From: Gelria sp. Kuro-4
Lineage (GTDB): Bacteria; Bacillota; DTU030; DUMP01
Assembly (NCBI RefSeq): GCF_019668485.1
Contig: NZ_AP024619.1
Location: 2,473,757 to 2,537,756 of the forward strand
DNA: 64,000 nucleotides
Reading direction: 5' to 3'
Shown here: piece after piece, positions 44,322 through 54,691 of the stretch
Position numbering within the stretch: position 1 is the first letter of the stretch
Layout of the letters: each line of letters opens with the position of its first letter
The notes under the pieces: model-generated
Told to the model about the DNA's origin: nothing
Database searches by the model: none
What the model saw: the letters and a program-made list of their open reading frames with translations, nothing else
Made by a program: the position numbers and the translations under genes

Positions 44322-44918
44322 TTACACCTTGACACCTCGCCGCACCATCACCTCATCGATAAGCCCGTATTCCTTGGCTTCCTCCACGGACATGAAGTAA
44401 TCGCGGTCGGTATCGCGCTGGATGCGCTCCAGCGGCTGCCCGGTGTGTTTGGCCAGGATACTGTTCAGCACTTCACGCATCCTGAGGATTTCCTTGGCGT
44501 GAATGGCGATGTCCGCCGCCTGGCCCTGTACGCCGCCTAGGGGCTGGTGAATCATGATGCGCGCGTTGGGCAGGGCGTAGCGTTTGCCCTTGGCGCCGGC
44601 CGCCAGGAGCACCGCCCCCATGCTGGCCGCCAGGCCCATGCAGATGGTGCTGATGCTCGGGCGAATGTACTGCATGGTATCGTAAATCGCCAGGCCGGCC
44701 GGCACCGACCCGCCAGGGGAATTAATATAAAGAAAAATGTCCTTATCCGGGTCCTCCGCCTCAAGGAAGAGAAGCTGAGCGATAACCGTGTTGGCCACCG
44801 CATCGTCAATGGCATCGCCCAAAAAAACGATACGATCCTTCAGCAACCGGGAATAAATGTCGTAGGCCCGCTCACCCCGATTGGACTGTTCCACCACCAT
44901 CGGTACCAAGGTTGTCAT
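44322..44918 (-). CDS. clpP: ClpP protease subunit
   Basis: ClpP is the serine peptidase barrel partner of ClpX. The 198-residue protein has [21 protein letters not shown], the nucleophile in [16 protein letters not shown], the histidine in [10 protein letters not shown] and the late aspartate in [10 protein letters not shown]. Propeptide and fold length are typical. It lies between tig and clpX, as in many Clostridia, though Bacillus has clpP elsewhere. Confidence 0.96.
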   Translation of the reverse strand: MTTLVPMVVEQSNRGERAYDIYSRLLKDRIVFLGDAIDDAVANTVIAQLLFLEAEDPDKDIFLYINSPGGSVPAGLAIYDTMQYIRPSISTICMGLAASMGAVLLAAGAKGKRYALPNARIMIHQPLGGVQGQAADIAIHAKEILRMREVLNSILAKHTGQPLERIQRDTDRDYFMSVEEAKEYGLIDEVMVRRGVKV

Positions 44919-45002
44919 GTGTCCACCCCCCGGGAGTTCTTAACAAACCCTAAAGGCAAGCCTCTGCCGACATAACGCAAGTTTACCCGAAAGAAGCGGG
45001 GT

Positions 45003-46370
45003 TTAATCGCCGACCCCGGCTGCGCCGGCCTCCGCCGCCGCTTCCGGCGCGGCAGGCCCGCCCGGAGCCTCCTGGGGCGCCTCCACTTCCGTAACCTGAG
45101 CTTGGTCCACCAGGAAAGTCACTGCCTCTTCGCGCCGGAGGCTGCGCTCCAACGCCGCCCGCGTACCATCTCCCGCCCACCGGGCCTTGAGCTTCTCCGG
45201 CTCCTTCTGGCCGGCCGCCATGGCGTCCAGAGCCTCCTCCAGCTTTTCCGCTTTCACGGTCAGGTTCTCCGCCTTGGCGACGGCGTCGAGCACCAGCTCG
45301 GTTTTCACCTGCTCCAGCGCCGCCGGCCGGAAGTCTTCCTCCACCTTCTCGGGCGTGGTCGCTTTGATTTCGCAGTACTTCTCCAGGGTGAGGCCCCGGT
45401 GCTGCAGCTCGTGGGCGAAGTTGTGCAGCAGCGTGTGGGCGCGCCGGGCCACCAGGACATCCGGTACTTCCACCTCAGCAGCAGCGACTGCCGCACGCAC
45501 CGCCTGATTCTCCATATCTTCACGCACCCGGCGCTCGGCCACCTCGGTCAGGCGCTGGCGGATGCTGTCTTTTAACTCGGCCAGGGTGTTGAACTCGCTG
45601 ACGTCCTTGGCAAACTCATCGTCGAGCGCCGCCATCTTCTTCTTGTGCACCTCTTTAACGGTAACGCTAAAGGCGGCCTCTTTCCCGGCCGCTTCCGCCA
45701 CGCGGAAGTCGGACGGCAGGGCAACCTTCACCTCGCGGGTCTCCCCTTTGCGGGCACCCTCCAGGCCCTGGCTCAGGCCGGGGAAGTAGCCGGGCGTGCC
45801 CACCACCAGCGGCATGTTTTCAGCGTGGCTCCCCTCAAAGGGCTTCCCATCCACGGTGGCACTGAAGTCCACCATCACCAGGTCGCCCGGGGCGGCCGGC
45901 TCTTCGGAAGCGACAAAGGTGGCGTGTCGTTCCTGCAGGTCTTTAAGGACGGCCTCCACCTGCTCCTCGGTAACTTCCACCTTTTTCTTCTTTACCGGGA
46001 GTCCCTTGTACCCGCCCAGCTTAACTTCCGGCTTAACCGCCACGGTCGCCTTAAAGACCAGGGGCTGGTCTTCCTCTATTTTAACCACTTCCACCTCAGG
46101 CTTGTCAATGGGGTCCAATCCCTGCTCTTCCACGGCCTGGCTGTAGGCCTCCGGGACGAGCAGCTCCAAGGCTTCGTCGTAAATGGTCTCTTTGCCCAGC
46201 CGCGCTTCGAGAATGGGCCGCGGTACACGCCCCGGGCGGAAGCCAGGCACCTTCACCCGCCGGCTCAGGGAACGCGCCGCCGCTGCAATGGCGGCGTTCA
46301 CTTTGTCTTTTTCAACTTCAACTTCCAGGCGCACCTTGTTCTTCTCCAACTGCTCCAGCCTGACGTCCAA
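45003..46370 (-). CDS. tig: Trigger factor
   Basis: Trigger factor is the ribosome-bound chaperone with peptidyl-prolyl isomerase activity. The 455-residue protein has the ribosome-binding tail domain (~1-120; RVKVPGFRPGRVPRPILEARLG is the signature). An FKBP domain (~150-245; GDLVMVDFSATVDGKPFEG, GLSQGLEGARKGE) and the helical C-terminal arm follow. The start is TTG at 46370 with GAGGAGGTTT upstream. The tail (EAPQEAPGGPAAPEAAAEAGAAG) is Ala/Pro/Glu-rich and longer than usual. Confidence 0.95.
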   Translation of the reverse strand: MDVRLEQLEKNKVRLEVEVEKDKVNAAIAAAARSLSRRVKVPGFRPGRVPRPILEARLGKETIYDEALELLVPEAYSQAVEEQGLDPIDKPEVEVVKIEEDQPLVFKATVAVKPEVKLGGYKGLPVKKKKVEVTEEQVEAVLKDLQERHATFVASEEPAAPGDLVMVDFSATVDGKPFEGSHAENMPLVVGTPGYFPGLSQGLEGARKGETREVKVALPSDFRVAEAAGKEAAFSVTVKEVHKKKMAALDDEFAKDVSEFNTLAELKDSIRQRLTEVAERRVREDMENQAVRAAVAAAEVEVPDVLVARRAHTLLHNFAHELQHRGLTLEKYCEIKATTPEKVEEDFRPAALEQVKTELVLDAVAKAENLTVKAEKLEEALDAMAAGQKEPEKLKARWAGDGTRAALERSLRREEAVTFLVDQAQVTEVEAPQEAPGGPAAPEAAAEAGAAGVGD

Positions 46371-46853
46371 TGGGAAACCTCCTCACCAAATTTATATGTT
46401 CCTAGCCTGCAATTGTACTACAAGCGCCAGAGGCACCGGGACAAATTCTTAATTCACCTCACGTAGTATAACTTCTACGCGTAGGAAAATTCTCCTTCAG
46501 TTAGGCGCTTCAAGAAACACAGTACACACCACACCCGGCCCTTCCTTCTTCCGCGGCCGTCCCACCCGCGGGCCTTCCCCGGCGGGCCTGCCTTTTTCAT
46601 GCCAGAACAAAGCGAAGTCCCGGTGGGCACCGGGACTTAAAGGTCCGGAGAGATACGGCATTGAACGCTGTATCTAGCTAATTTTATCATTCTGCGCTCC
46701 AACCTGCAAGGGTTCCAAGACCAACCCTGTGTGAGATCTCTCTTTCTACATCTCACACACGATCTCCTGTTCGCCTACTAGAAGTTTACACTACCAGACC
46801 ATGAGATGGGCGCCCGGGTCTTTTCCGCTCAGCTTGGGCGGTTGCCGGGCGGA
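46371..46853. other. Intergenic region with several inverted repeats
   Basis: No gene is supported in this 483-base stretch. It holds a perfect CTACGCGTAG near 46478, an 11-base-pair hairpin at 46615-46638 (AAGTCCCGGTG, two bases, complement) and a near-perfect GATACGGC/GCTGTATC dyad near 46652-46674. A perfect 10-base inverted repeat, TGTGTGAGAT/ATCTCACACA, lies at 46728-46737 and 46750-46759. A possible minus-strand promoter (TTGCAG, 17 bases, TAAAAT) lies around 46683-46711. A small RNA is possible but unproven. Confidence 0.4.
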
Positions 46854-48509
<1,656 letters not shown>

Positions 48510-48539
48510 AATTTCCTCCTCCCATCGCCTGACGCAGAG

Positions 48540-49799
48540 TCACAGTTCCGCCGGGTGGGTGATCCGCCCGCGCACGGCGGTAGCCGCCGCCACCGCCGGG
48601 CTCGCCAGATACACCTGGCTCTGGGGGTGGCCCATGCGGCCGACGAAGTTGCGGTTGGTGGTGGCGAGACACCGCTCCCCGGCCGCCAGTATACCCATGT
48701 ACCCGCCCAGGCAGGGACCACAGGTGGGCGTGGAAACGGCCGCCCCTGCCGCCAGGAAGACCTCAAGCAGCCCTTCCTTGAGGGCGGCCAGGTAAACGGC
48801 CTGGGTGGCCGGGATGACGATGAGCCGCGTTTCCGGGTGAACGCGCCGGCCGGCCAGGAGCCGGGCCGCCACCCTAAGGTCTTCCAGACGGCCGTTGGTG
48901 CAGGAGCCGATGATTACCTGGTCGATGGTCACGTCGCTCAGCTCGCGCACGTTTTTACTATTGGAAGGGAGATGGGGTACAGCCACCTGGGGTTCCAGTT
49001 CCGTTACGTTCCATTCGTACACGCCGGCGTAACTGGCGTCCGGGTCGCTGGCGTAGACCTTAAACGGCCAGGCGGCCCGCGCGTTGACGTACGCCAAGGT
49101 GGTGGCATCGGGCGCCACGATGCCGTTTTTCGCCCCGGCCTCCACCGCCATGTTGCACAGGGTGAGCCGCCCTTCCACCGAAAGCTGTGCGACGGCCTCG
49201 CCGCTGAACTCCATGGCCCGGTAGAGGGCGCCGTCCACCCCGATCCGGCCGATGGTGTAAAGGATGAGGTCCTTGGCGCTCACAAAGGGAGGGAGCTGTC
49301 CGTAATAGATGAAGTGCAGGGTTTCCGGCACCTTGAACCAGGTCTCCCCCAACGCCCAGGCGGCCGCCAGGTCGGTGCTGCCGACCCCGGTGGCGAACGC
49401 CCCCAGGCCGCCGTAGGTACAGGTGTGGGAGTCCGCCCCGATGATCACCTGGCCGGGCAGCGCCAGGCCCCGCTCCGGCAACAGGGCGTGTTCGACCCCC
49501 ATCTCCCCCACCTCGAAGTAGTGAGTGAGGTGTTGGGCGCGGGCAAAGGTCCGGAGGGCTTTGGCTTGTTCGGCCGATTTGATGTCCTTGTTGGGAACAA
49601 AGTGATCGGGAACCAGCACCACCCGTTCGCGGTCAAAGACCGTCTCGGCCCCCATACCGTAGAACTCCTGGATGGCCACCGGCCCGGTGATGTCGTTGGC
49701 CAGGGCCAGGTCGATCTTGACGCTCACTATCTCCCCGGCCCTGACCTCCTCCCGCCCGGCGTGGGCGGCCAGGATCTTCTCTGTTATCGTCAGACCCAC
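48540..49799 (-). CDS. leuC: 3-isopropylmalate dehydratase large subunit
   Basis: LeuC carries the [4Fe-4S] cluster and, with LeuD, isomerises 2- to 3-isopropylmalate. The 419-residue protein is the shorter, archaeal/clostridial-type LeuC. It begins GLTITEKILAAHAGREEVRAGEIV and has VPDHFVPNKD, IGADSHTCTYGGLGAFATGVGSTD, VIIGSCTNGRLEDL and PTCGPCLGGYMG with the cluster cysteines. The start is GTG at 49799. It lies 30 bases from both leuA and leuDB. Confidence 0.95.
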   Translation of the reverse strand: MGLTITEKILAAHAGREEVRAGEIVSVKIDLALANDITGPVAIQEFYGMGAETVFDRERVVLVPDHFVPNKDIKSAEQAKALRTFARAQHLTHYFEVGEMGVEHALLPERGLALPGQVIIGADSHTCTYGGLGAFATGVGSTDLAAAWALGETWFKVPETLHFIYYGQLPPFVSAKDLILYTIGRIGVDGALYRAMEFSGEAVAQLSVEGRLTLCNMAVEAGAKNGIVAPDATTLAYVNARAAWPFKVYASDPDASYAGVYEWNVTELEPQVAVPHLPSNSKNVRELSDVTIDQVIIGSCTNGRLEDLRVAARLLAGRRVHPETRLIVIPATQAVYLAALKEGLLEVFLAAGAAVSTPTCGPCLGGYMGILAAGERCLATTNRNFVGRMGHPQSQVYLASPAVAAATAVRGRITHPAEL

Positions 49800-49829
49800 T
49801 TGGTTATCCCCTCTCCCCGTGTGTTTTGC

Positions 49830-51392
49830 TCAGCGGGCCCCTTCCGCCAGGGCGGCAGGTTTCCCGCCCGGCTTTCGGCGAGCGTTAAGGAGCTTGTTTA
49901 AAGCCGTGGCGTAGGCCCGGGCCGAAGCCTCAACCACATCGGGAGCGAGGCCTCTTCCGGTGTAGATACCTCCCTCCCACCCCAGCCGGACCGTGGCCTC
50001 CCCCAGCGCATCGCCGCCCGCCGTCACCGCTTTGAGCGCGTACTCCCGGAGTTCAGGGCTCAGCCCGACCGCGCGGTTAAGGGCCTGGTAAACGGCGTGT
50101 ACAGGGCCGTTGCCGGTGGCCGCCTCAGAGCGCGTTTCCCCGCGCAGCAAAACGCTTACGGTCGCCATGGGAACCGTCCGGTTGCCGCTCGTCACCTGGA
50201 ACGATTCCAGGACAAGCTCGCTTGTCTCGGCCGGAAGTTCGGCCTGTAAGATGGCCTCGAGATCACGCTCGCCGATCTCCTTCTTGCGGTCGGCCACCTC
50301 CTTGAAACGGGCGAAGGCGCGGTCCAGTTCGGCCTCGCTCAGGTTGTAGCCCAGCGCTGCCAGGCGCTCCCGGAAGGCGTGGCGACCCGAGTGCTTGCCC
50401 AGGACCAGGCGCCCGGCAGAAAGTCCGACATCCTCCGGGCGCATTATTTCATACGTGGTCCGCTCCTTGAGGACACCGTCCTGGTGGATCCCCGACTCAT
50501 GGGCGAAGGCATTGGCCCCCACGATGGCCTTGTTGGGCTGGATGGGCATGCCGGTGAGGCGTTCCACCAGCGCACTGGCACGGCAGATCTCCGGGGTGTG
50601 AACGCCGGCCGGACGCCCGTACTGATCCGCCCGCGTCCGGAGGGCCATGACCACCTCTTCGAGTGAAGCGTTGCCCGCCCGCTCGCCGATGCCATTCACC
50701 GTGCACTCGATTTGGTCCGCGCCGGCGGCGACGGCTGCCAGGGAATTGGCCACCGCCAGGCCCAGGTCGTTGTGACAGTGTACGCTGAAGGCCACCCGGT
50801 CGGCCCCGGCCACCTTTTGCCGCAGGTAGGTTATCAGGCGGTAAAATTCCTCTGGCGTGGTGTAGCCCACGGTGTCCGGGATATTGATGGTGGTGGCCCC
50901 GGCAGCGATTACCGCGCTGAAGATCTCGATCAGAAACTCCGGGTCCGAACGCGTAGCGTCTTCGGCAGAAAACTCCACATCCGGCGTGAAGGACCGGGCG
51001 AGCTCCACTGCCGCCACCGCAGCCTTCAACACCTCGCCCGGGCTTTTACGGAGCTTGTGCTTCATGTGAATAGGCGAGGTGGCGATAAAGGTGTGAATTC
51101 GCGGCTTCGCGGCCGCCGCAACGGCTTCCCAGGCCCGCTCGATGTCCGGCCGTACCGCCCGTGCCAGGGCGCAGATCACCGGCCCCCTCACCTCGGCGGC
51201 GATGGCCTGGACGGCCGCGAAATCCCCAGGTGAAGTGATGGGAAACCCGGCCTCGATCACGTCCACTTTCAGCCGCGCCAGCTGGCGGGCGATCTCCAGT
51301 TTCTCGGAGACAGTCAGGCTCACGCCGGGCGACTGCTCACCGTCGCGCAGCGTGGTGTCAAAGATAATGACGGGTTTACCGTTGTCCGCCAT
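49830..51392 (-). CDS. leuA: 2-isopropylmalate synthase
   Basis: LeuA condenses acetyl-CoA and 2-oxoisovalerate, the committed leucine step. The 520-residue protein has [17 protein letters not shown] at the N-terminus, [14 protein letters not shown], the metal-binding [39 protein letters not shown] and a C-terminal LeuA regulatory domain (~390-520). The ATG at 51392 has GGGAGG upstream. It is the first gene of the operon, downstream of two T-boxes in series. Confidence 0.95.
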   Translation of the reverse strand: MADNGKPVIIFDTTLRDGEQSPGVSLTVSEKLEIARQLARLKVDVIEAGFPITSPGDFAAVQAIAAEVRGPVICALARAVRPDIERAWEAVAAAAKPRIHTFIATSPIHMKHKLRKSPGEVLKAAVAAVELARSFTPDVEFSAEDATRSDPEFLIEIFSAVIAAGATTINIPDTVGYTTPEEFYRLITYLRQKVAGADRVAFSVHCHNDLGLAVANSLAAVAAGADQIECTVNGIGERAGNASLEEVVMALRTRADQYGRPAGVHTPEICRASALVERLTGMPIQPNKAIVGANAFAHESGIHQDGVLKERTTYEIMRPEDVGLSAGRLVLGKHSGRHAFRERLAALGYNLSEAELDRAFARFKEVADRKKEIGERDLEAILQAELPAETSELVLESFQVTSGNRTVPMATVSVLLRGETRSEAATGNGPVHAVYQALNRAVGLSPELREYALKAVTAGGDALGEATVRLGWEGGIYTGRGLAPDVVEASARAYATALNKLLNARRKPGGKPAALAEGAR

Positions 51393-51417
51393 CAAGAAGC
51401 ACCTCCCTCATGCAAGT

Positions 51418-51690
51418 AAAAAAGCCTCCTCGTCAAGAGGCGGAGGCTTTGCCGCGGTACCACTCTTTTTGCTCCGCGCGGGCTGAGCCGGGCACCGGGA
51501 AGGTGCTCACGCCCACCGCGCAGAACCACTCTGGCCGCTAACGGGGCTGCCGTCCGGACCTACTTCTTCAGCCCGGAAGTTCCAGGGCGAGCCACGGCTG
51601 GGGCGGGTGCCACCTTGCAGCAAAACGGCGGCTCTCTCTAAACCCGTACCCCTGGTCGTTACTCCCTGTCTTCACCTTTAACCGTAGTCT
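51418..51690 (-). promoter_or_regulatory. T-box riboswitch, proximal leucine leader
   Basis: Minus-strand T-box AGTGGTACCGCGGC at 51451-51464, terminator stem GCCTCC/GGAGGC (51424-51448) followed by a run of Ts (51418-51423), and Stem I with GGGAGTA and AGAGAGAGCCGCCG motifs (~51625-51675). In the specifier loop GAA is followed by CTT (51577-51579), a leucine codon. The alignment is less clean than for the distal copy. Confidence 0.85.
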
Positions 51691-51774
51691 ATTCCTGGGT
51701 GTGTCCTTGCTTTCCCACCGGACAAGACTCCCGGAAGCCGCCGGCGGCGGCACCGCACTCCCATCCTGCCGTAC

Positions 51775-52045
51775 AAAAAACCCTCCGCCTCCCAAGGAGA
51801 CGAAGGGTTTATCCTCCGCGGTACCACTCCGCTTGGCCGGCTGAGCCGGCCCGCTCATCACGGCCGGGCGTACCCGGGTACGCCCGGCCGGCTTCCGCTA
51901 ACGGGGAAGAAGCGCCCCAGCCTACGTATCGGTGGGGGGCTCCAGGGTGAGGTTCGGCGGAGTCTGGGGCCGCCTTCCACCAACCGGCGGCTCTCTTAGC
52001 CCTTTCCCGGCCTACTATCCCTGTCTTCGCCGATGGATTTGTGAG
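51775..52045 (-). promoter_or_regulatory. T-box riboswitch, distal leucine leader
   Basis: A complete second T-box precedes the proximal one: T-box GAGTGGTACCGCGGAGG at 51813-51829, terminator stem CCCT..AGGG with inner CTCC/GGAG (51781-51808) and six Ts (51775-51780). Stem I has AGTA and AAGAGAGCCGCCGG (~51985-52015). The specifier reads GAAC then CTC (51949-51951), leucine. Polymerase must pass both terminators to reach leuA. Confidence 0.9.
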
Positions 52046-52047
52046 TG

Positions 52048-52077
52048 ATTTTACCACATACCCGCGCCGCCGGTCAA
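52048..52077 (-). promoter_or_regulatory. Promoter of the leucine operon
   Basis: TTGACC (52072-52077) and TAAAAT (52048-52053) with an 18-base spacer lie just upstream of the distal T-box. I see no convincing promoter between the two T-boxes. Confidence 0.7.
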
Positions 52078-52241
52078 GGGGTTTTCAGGGGCTGCCCCAA
52101 AAGTTTCTCTGCGGCCCCAGCACGGTCGCCGTCCGACAACAACCCGAACCCCGCCCCCACCGCACAACGCTGCTTCCCTCCTCAAGCGTCTTCCAAGAGT
52201 ATGACGCGTTTCCCCGGCAAAAAGTTCCCCTCCCGCCGACC

Positions 52242-52266
52242 AAAAAAGCCCGCACGCCGGCGGGCT
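52242..52266 (-). terminator. Intrinsic terminator after the small peptide frame
   Basis: AGCCCGC/GCGGGCT stem (52247-52253 with 52260-52266) followed by TTTTTT on the minus strand. It is 24 bases past the stop of the 14-residue reading frame. Confidence 0.8.
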
Positions 52267-52289
52267 CAAGGATCGCGAAGCCTACCTGA

Positions 52290-52334
52290 TTACTTTCCCT
52301 TCGGTTTCGGTTTTGGCTTCTTTTCGCCAGGCAT
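52290..52334 (-). CDS. Possible 14-residue Lys/Pro-rich peptide
   Basis: The frame encodes MPGEKKPKPKPKGK. Its ATG is preceded by GGGAGGAGGCGAACTTG, among the strongest ribosome binding sites in the window, and the stop is followed by a clean terminator. The interval up to the leucine promoter contains nothing else on this strand. No family is recognised and no clear promoter was found upstream. It could be a real basic micropeptide or a leader-type peptide; the strong translation signals argue against chance. Confidence 0.4.
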   Translation of the reverse strand: MPGEKKPKPKPKGK

Positions 52335-52414
52335 CAAGTTCGCCTCCTCCCGCTCAAGCTCTCCCTCTGACTCCCTTTTGCTTTGATTCAGTATTCTATC
52401 CGTTTTCCGAAACT

Positions 52415-52451
52415 CCTGCCGCTGGGCGGCAGGGCCGGTAAAATTTTACCG
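52415..52451. promoter_or_regulatory. Two adjacent palindromes upstream of the aminotransferase gene
   Basis: CCTGCCGC-TGG-GCGGCAGG (52415-52433) is a perfect hairpin without T-tract. Directly beside it CGGTAAAATTTTACCG (52436-52451) is a perfect 16-base palindrome with an AT core, shaped like a repressor operator. It lies between the small peptide frame (-) and the aminotransferase gene (+). Confidence 0.45.
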
Positions 52452-52529
52452 CAAACGTTGCTACTCAAAGGAGGGACCGCCGCCCGCAGGAAAGAATTAT
52501 AACTGGAAGTGTCTGAGGAGGTGCTGGCA

Positions 52530-53678
52530 GTGCTGCCGAAAAACCGTCTCATCCTGACCCCCGGCCCCACGATGATTGAAGAAGAAGTGCGGCTCGCGCT
52601 GGCCCGACCGGCCACCAACCCGAACCTGGACCCGGCATTTGCCGCTTTTTACCGCGAGGTCTGCAGCAAAATCCAGCAGGTCTGGCACACCGCTTCCGAT
52701 GTGCTGGTGCTCTCCGGTGAAGGCATCCTGGGCCTGGAGGCCGCGGTGGCCTCCGTGGTCGAACCCGGCGACAAGGTGCTGTGCGTGACCAACGGCGTCT
52801 TCGGGGAGGGCTTCGCCGACTTTGTGCGCCGCTACGGCGGCGAGCCTGTGCTCGTGGGCGGCGATTACAGCCGGCCCGTCGACCCTGCAGCGGTGGAGGC
52901 CGCCCTCAGGCAAAACCCCGGCATCAAGGCCGCCACGGTGGTCCATTGCGACACCCCGGCCGGACTCCTTAATCCGGTGGCGGAGCTGGGGCCTATTTTT
53001 CACCGCTGCGGCGTCATCAGCATCGTGGATGCCGTGGCTTCCGCTCCCGGAGACCCCGTCTTTGCCGACGAGTGGAAGCTGGACATCGTCCTGGGTGGCT
53101 CGCAAAAGTGCCTCTCCGCCCCGCCCGGACTCACCTTGCTCTCCGTTTCCCCGGCCGCCTGGGCGGCCATGGAGCGCCGCACCAGCCCCATCCCCGGCTT
53201 TTATGTCAACCTCTTGGAATGGAAGAAGCAGTGGCTCGGTGAAGGCGTGTTCCCCTACACCCCACCGGAGTCCGACATCTATGGCCTGGGCGCCGCCTTG
53301 GATGCCGTGCTGGCCGAGGGGCCGGCCTTCAGCGAGCGGCACCGCCGCATAGCCGCCGCCACCCGCGCCGCCGTGCGCCAAGCCGGGTTGGAGGTATACC
53401 CGGTGGAAGGCGCGGAGGCCAATACCGTCACCGCCGTCGTCATCCCTGACGGGGCGGACGACGCTGCGTTGCGCCGGCACCTGTGGGAAAAGTATGGAGT
53501 CATGATTGCCGGTTCCTGGGGCCGCCTGGCCGGCCGCGTCTGGCGCATCGGCCACATGGGCGCCAACGCCCGCGTCGAGCGCGTCCTGACCTGCCTCCTC
53601 GCCCTCGACCAAGCCTGCCGGGATCTCGGCATCCCCGTCCGGGCATCCCTCGCCGCCGGCTTCCTCGCCGCCCTCTGA
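52530..53678 (+). CDS. Class-V aminotransferase (serine/alanine-glyoxylate type)
   Basis: The 382-residue PLP enzyme resembles alanine-glyoxylate / serine-pyruvate aminotransferases. It starts LPKNRLILTPGPTMIEEEV, with VLSGEGILGLEAAVASVVEPGDKVLCVTNGVFG, HCDTPAGLLNP, DAVASAPGDPV and the PLP lysine in GGSQKCLSAPPGL. I chose the GTG at 52530 (AGGAGG eight bases upstream) over the GTG at 52509. It diverges from the leucine operon and stands alone, so whether it serves serine/glycine metabolism is unknown. Confidence 0.88.
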   Translation: MLPKNRLILTPGPTMIEEEVRLALARPATNPNLDPAFAAFYREVCSKIQQVWHTASDVLVLSGEGILGLEAAVASVVEPGDKVLCVTNGVFGEGFADFVRRYGGEPVLVGGDYSRPVDPAAVEAALRQNPGIKAATVVHCDTPAGLLNPVAELGPIFHRCGVISIVDAVASAPGDPVFADEWKLDIVLGGSQKCLSAPPGLTLLSVSPAAWAAMERRTSPIPGFYVNLLEWKKQWLGEGVFPYTPPESDIYGLGAALDAVLAEGPAFSERHRRIAAATRAAVRQAGLEVYPVEGAEANTVTAVVIPDGADDAALRRHLWEKYGVMIAGSWGRLAGRVWRIGHMGANARVERVLTCLLALDQACRDLGIPVRASLAAGFLAAL

Positions 53679-53922
53679 GCCCGTTCGAACGGCGCCCCCC
53701 AAATCAAGTAGGAAGGGGCGGAGCGCACCAAAAGGCCCGCCTGCGACGGGCACGGTGCGAAAGGCTGCACATTCCCGCCGGGAGCGGGCCGCTGGCAAGC
53801 GCCCGGCCTATCGCGGCCGCTGCGGCCGCTCCCGGCCCTGCCGGGGCGGCGCCGGGCCGCAGATCAGGAGCTGAGGGGCGTGGGGCGACGGCAGAAAGCC
53901 GGATGCACCTTTGGTGCAAAAG
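53679..53922. other. GC-rich spacer, no gene seen
   Basis: Between the aminotransferase and the tRNA terminator lie GC-rich inverted repeats, including CCGTTCGAACGG just after the stop codon and GCACC-TTT-GGTGC near 53904-53917. No T-tract terminator for the plus strand and no supported gene were found. Confidence 0.4.
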
Positions 53923-53945
53923 AAAAACCCTCCACCAAGGGAGGG
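53923..53945 (-). terminator. Terminator of the tRNA cluster
   Basis: CCCTCC/GGAGGG stem (53928-53945) with a six-base loop, followed on the minus strand by TTTTTC. Confidence 0.85.
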
Positions 53946-53960
53946 AACCTGGTCACGCTG

Positions 53961-54047
53961 TGGTGCGGATGGGGGGACTCGAACCCCCAAGGGTGCTCAC
54001 CCACCAGATCCTAAGTCTGGCGCGTCTGCCAGTTCCGCCACATCCGC
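53961..54047 (-). tRNA. tRNA-Leu (UAG)
   Basis: An 87-base cloverleaf with encoded CCA. The acceptor stem is GCGGATG/CATCCGC, the anticodon loop CTTAGGA carries UAG, and the long variable arm is of leucine type. The T-arm contains GGTTCGAGTCC. Last gene of the cluster. Confidence 0.95.
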
Positions 54048-54063
54048 TCAAAGATATAAAAAT

Positions 54064-54138
54064 TGGCTGGGGCGGCTGGATTCGAACCAACGAATGCAGG
54101 ATCCAAAGTCCCGTGCCTTACCGCTTGGCTACGCCCCA
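54064..54138 (-). tRNA. tRNA-Gln (UUG)
   Basis: A 75-base cloverleaf ending GCCA with acceptor stem TGGGGCG/CGCCCCA and anticodon loop CTTTGGA (anticodon UUG). The U1-A72 pair is typical of tRNA-Gln. Confidence 0.95.
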
Positions 54139-54189
54139 GTATAAGACCAAGAAAGAAACCGCGCCAGCGATTTCTTGGCCAACTTTGTT

Positions 54190-54267
54190 TGGGGTGAATG
54201 GTGGGATTCGAACCCACGACCCCCAGAGCCACAATCTGGTGCTCTAACCAGCTGAGCTACATTCACC
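54190..54267 (-). tRNA. tRNA-His (GUG)
   Basis: The anticodon loop contains GTG (GATTGTGGCTC). The acceptor GTGAATG/CATTCAC has the extra 5' G opposite discriminator C that is specific to tRNA-His; CCA is encoded. Confidence 0.95.
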
Positions 54268-54324
54268 ATGTAAGCTTGTTACCGGAGTAAGTATAGCAAA
54301 GAAGCGCTTTATCGTCAAGGGTAA

Positions 54325-54400
54325 TGGCGTCCTGGGAGGGACTCGAACCCCCAACCGACAGCTTAGAAGGCTGCTGCTCTATCCGTTGAGCTACCAGGAC
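54325..54400 (-). tRNA. tRNA-Arg (UCU)
   Basis: Acceptor GTCCTGG/CCAGGAC, anticodon loop CTTCTAA with anticodon UCU, T-arm GGTTCGAGTCC, discriminator G and encoded CCA. Confidence 0.94.
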
Positions 54401-54415
54401 CCCTGAAAAAGCAAA

Positions 54416-54491
54416 TGGAGCGGGAAACGGGACTCGAACCCGCGACACCCAGCTTGGAAGGCTGGTGCTCTACCAACTGAGCTACTCCCGC
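54416..54491 (-). tRNA. tRNA-Gly (UCC)
   Basis: Acceptor GCGGGAG/TTCCCGC, anticodon loop CTTCCAA with anticodon UCC, discriminator U and encoded CCA. Confidence 0.95.
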
Positions 54492-54607
54492 CTGTATGGC
54501 TCATTCCCAAAGTGCTCAACCCAACGGCAGCACCGCGCTCTCCTCGTTCACCGCGGCGAGAAGCGGCCTTTTCCCCTTCCCACCGCTCTCACTTCTCACA
54601 TCCCAAA

Positions 54608-54684
54608 TGGTCGGGGCGATAGGATTCGAACCTACGACCCCATGGTCCCAAACCATGTGCGCTACCAAACTGCGCCACGCCCCG
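54608..54684 (-). tRNA. tRNA-Pro (UGG)
   Basis: Acceptor CGGGGCG/CGCCCCG, anticodon loop TTTGGGA with anticodon UGG, discriminator A and encoded CCA. First gene of the cluster; a 116-base spacer without visible features separates it from tRNA-Gly. Confidence 0.95.
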
Positions 54685-54691
54685 GCCTGCG

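Noticed and set aside
46371-46500. HrcA (CIRCE) or CtsR operator upstream of tig-clpP-clpX
   Set aside because: Neither the TTAGCACTC/GAGTGCTAA pair nor the CtsR heptad repeat is present; only an unrelated CTACGCGTAG palindrome is.
51692-51774. Possible promoter between the two leucine T-boxes
   Set aside because: TTGTCC near 51725 has no acceptable -10 at 16-18 bases; I treat the T-boxes as one transcript.
52509-52529. GTG at 52509 as the aminotransferase start
   Set aside because: The GTG at 52530 has a much better placed AGGAGG and gives the family-typical N-terminus.
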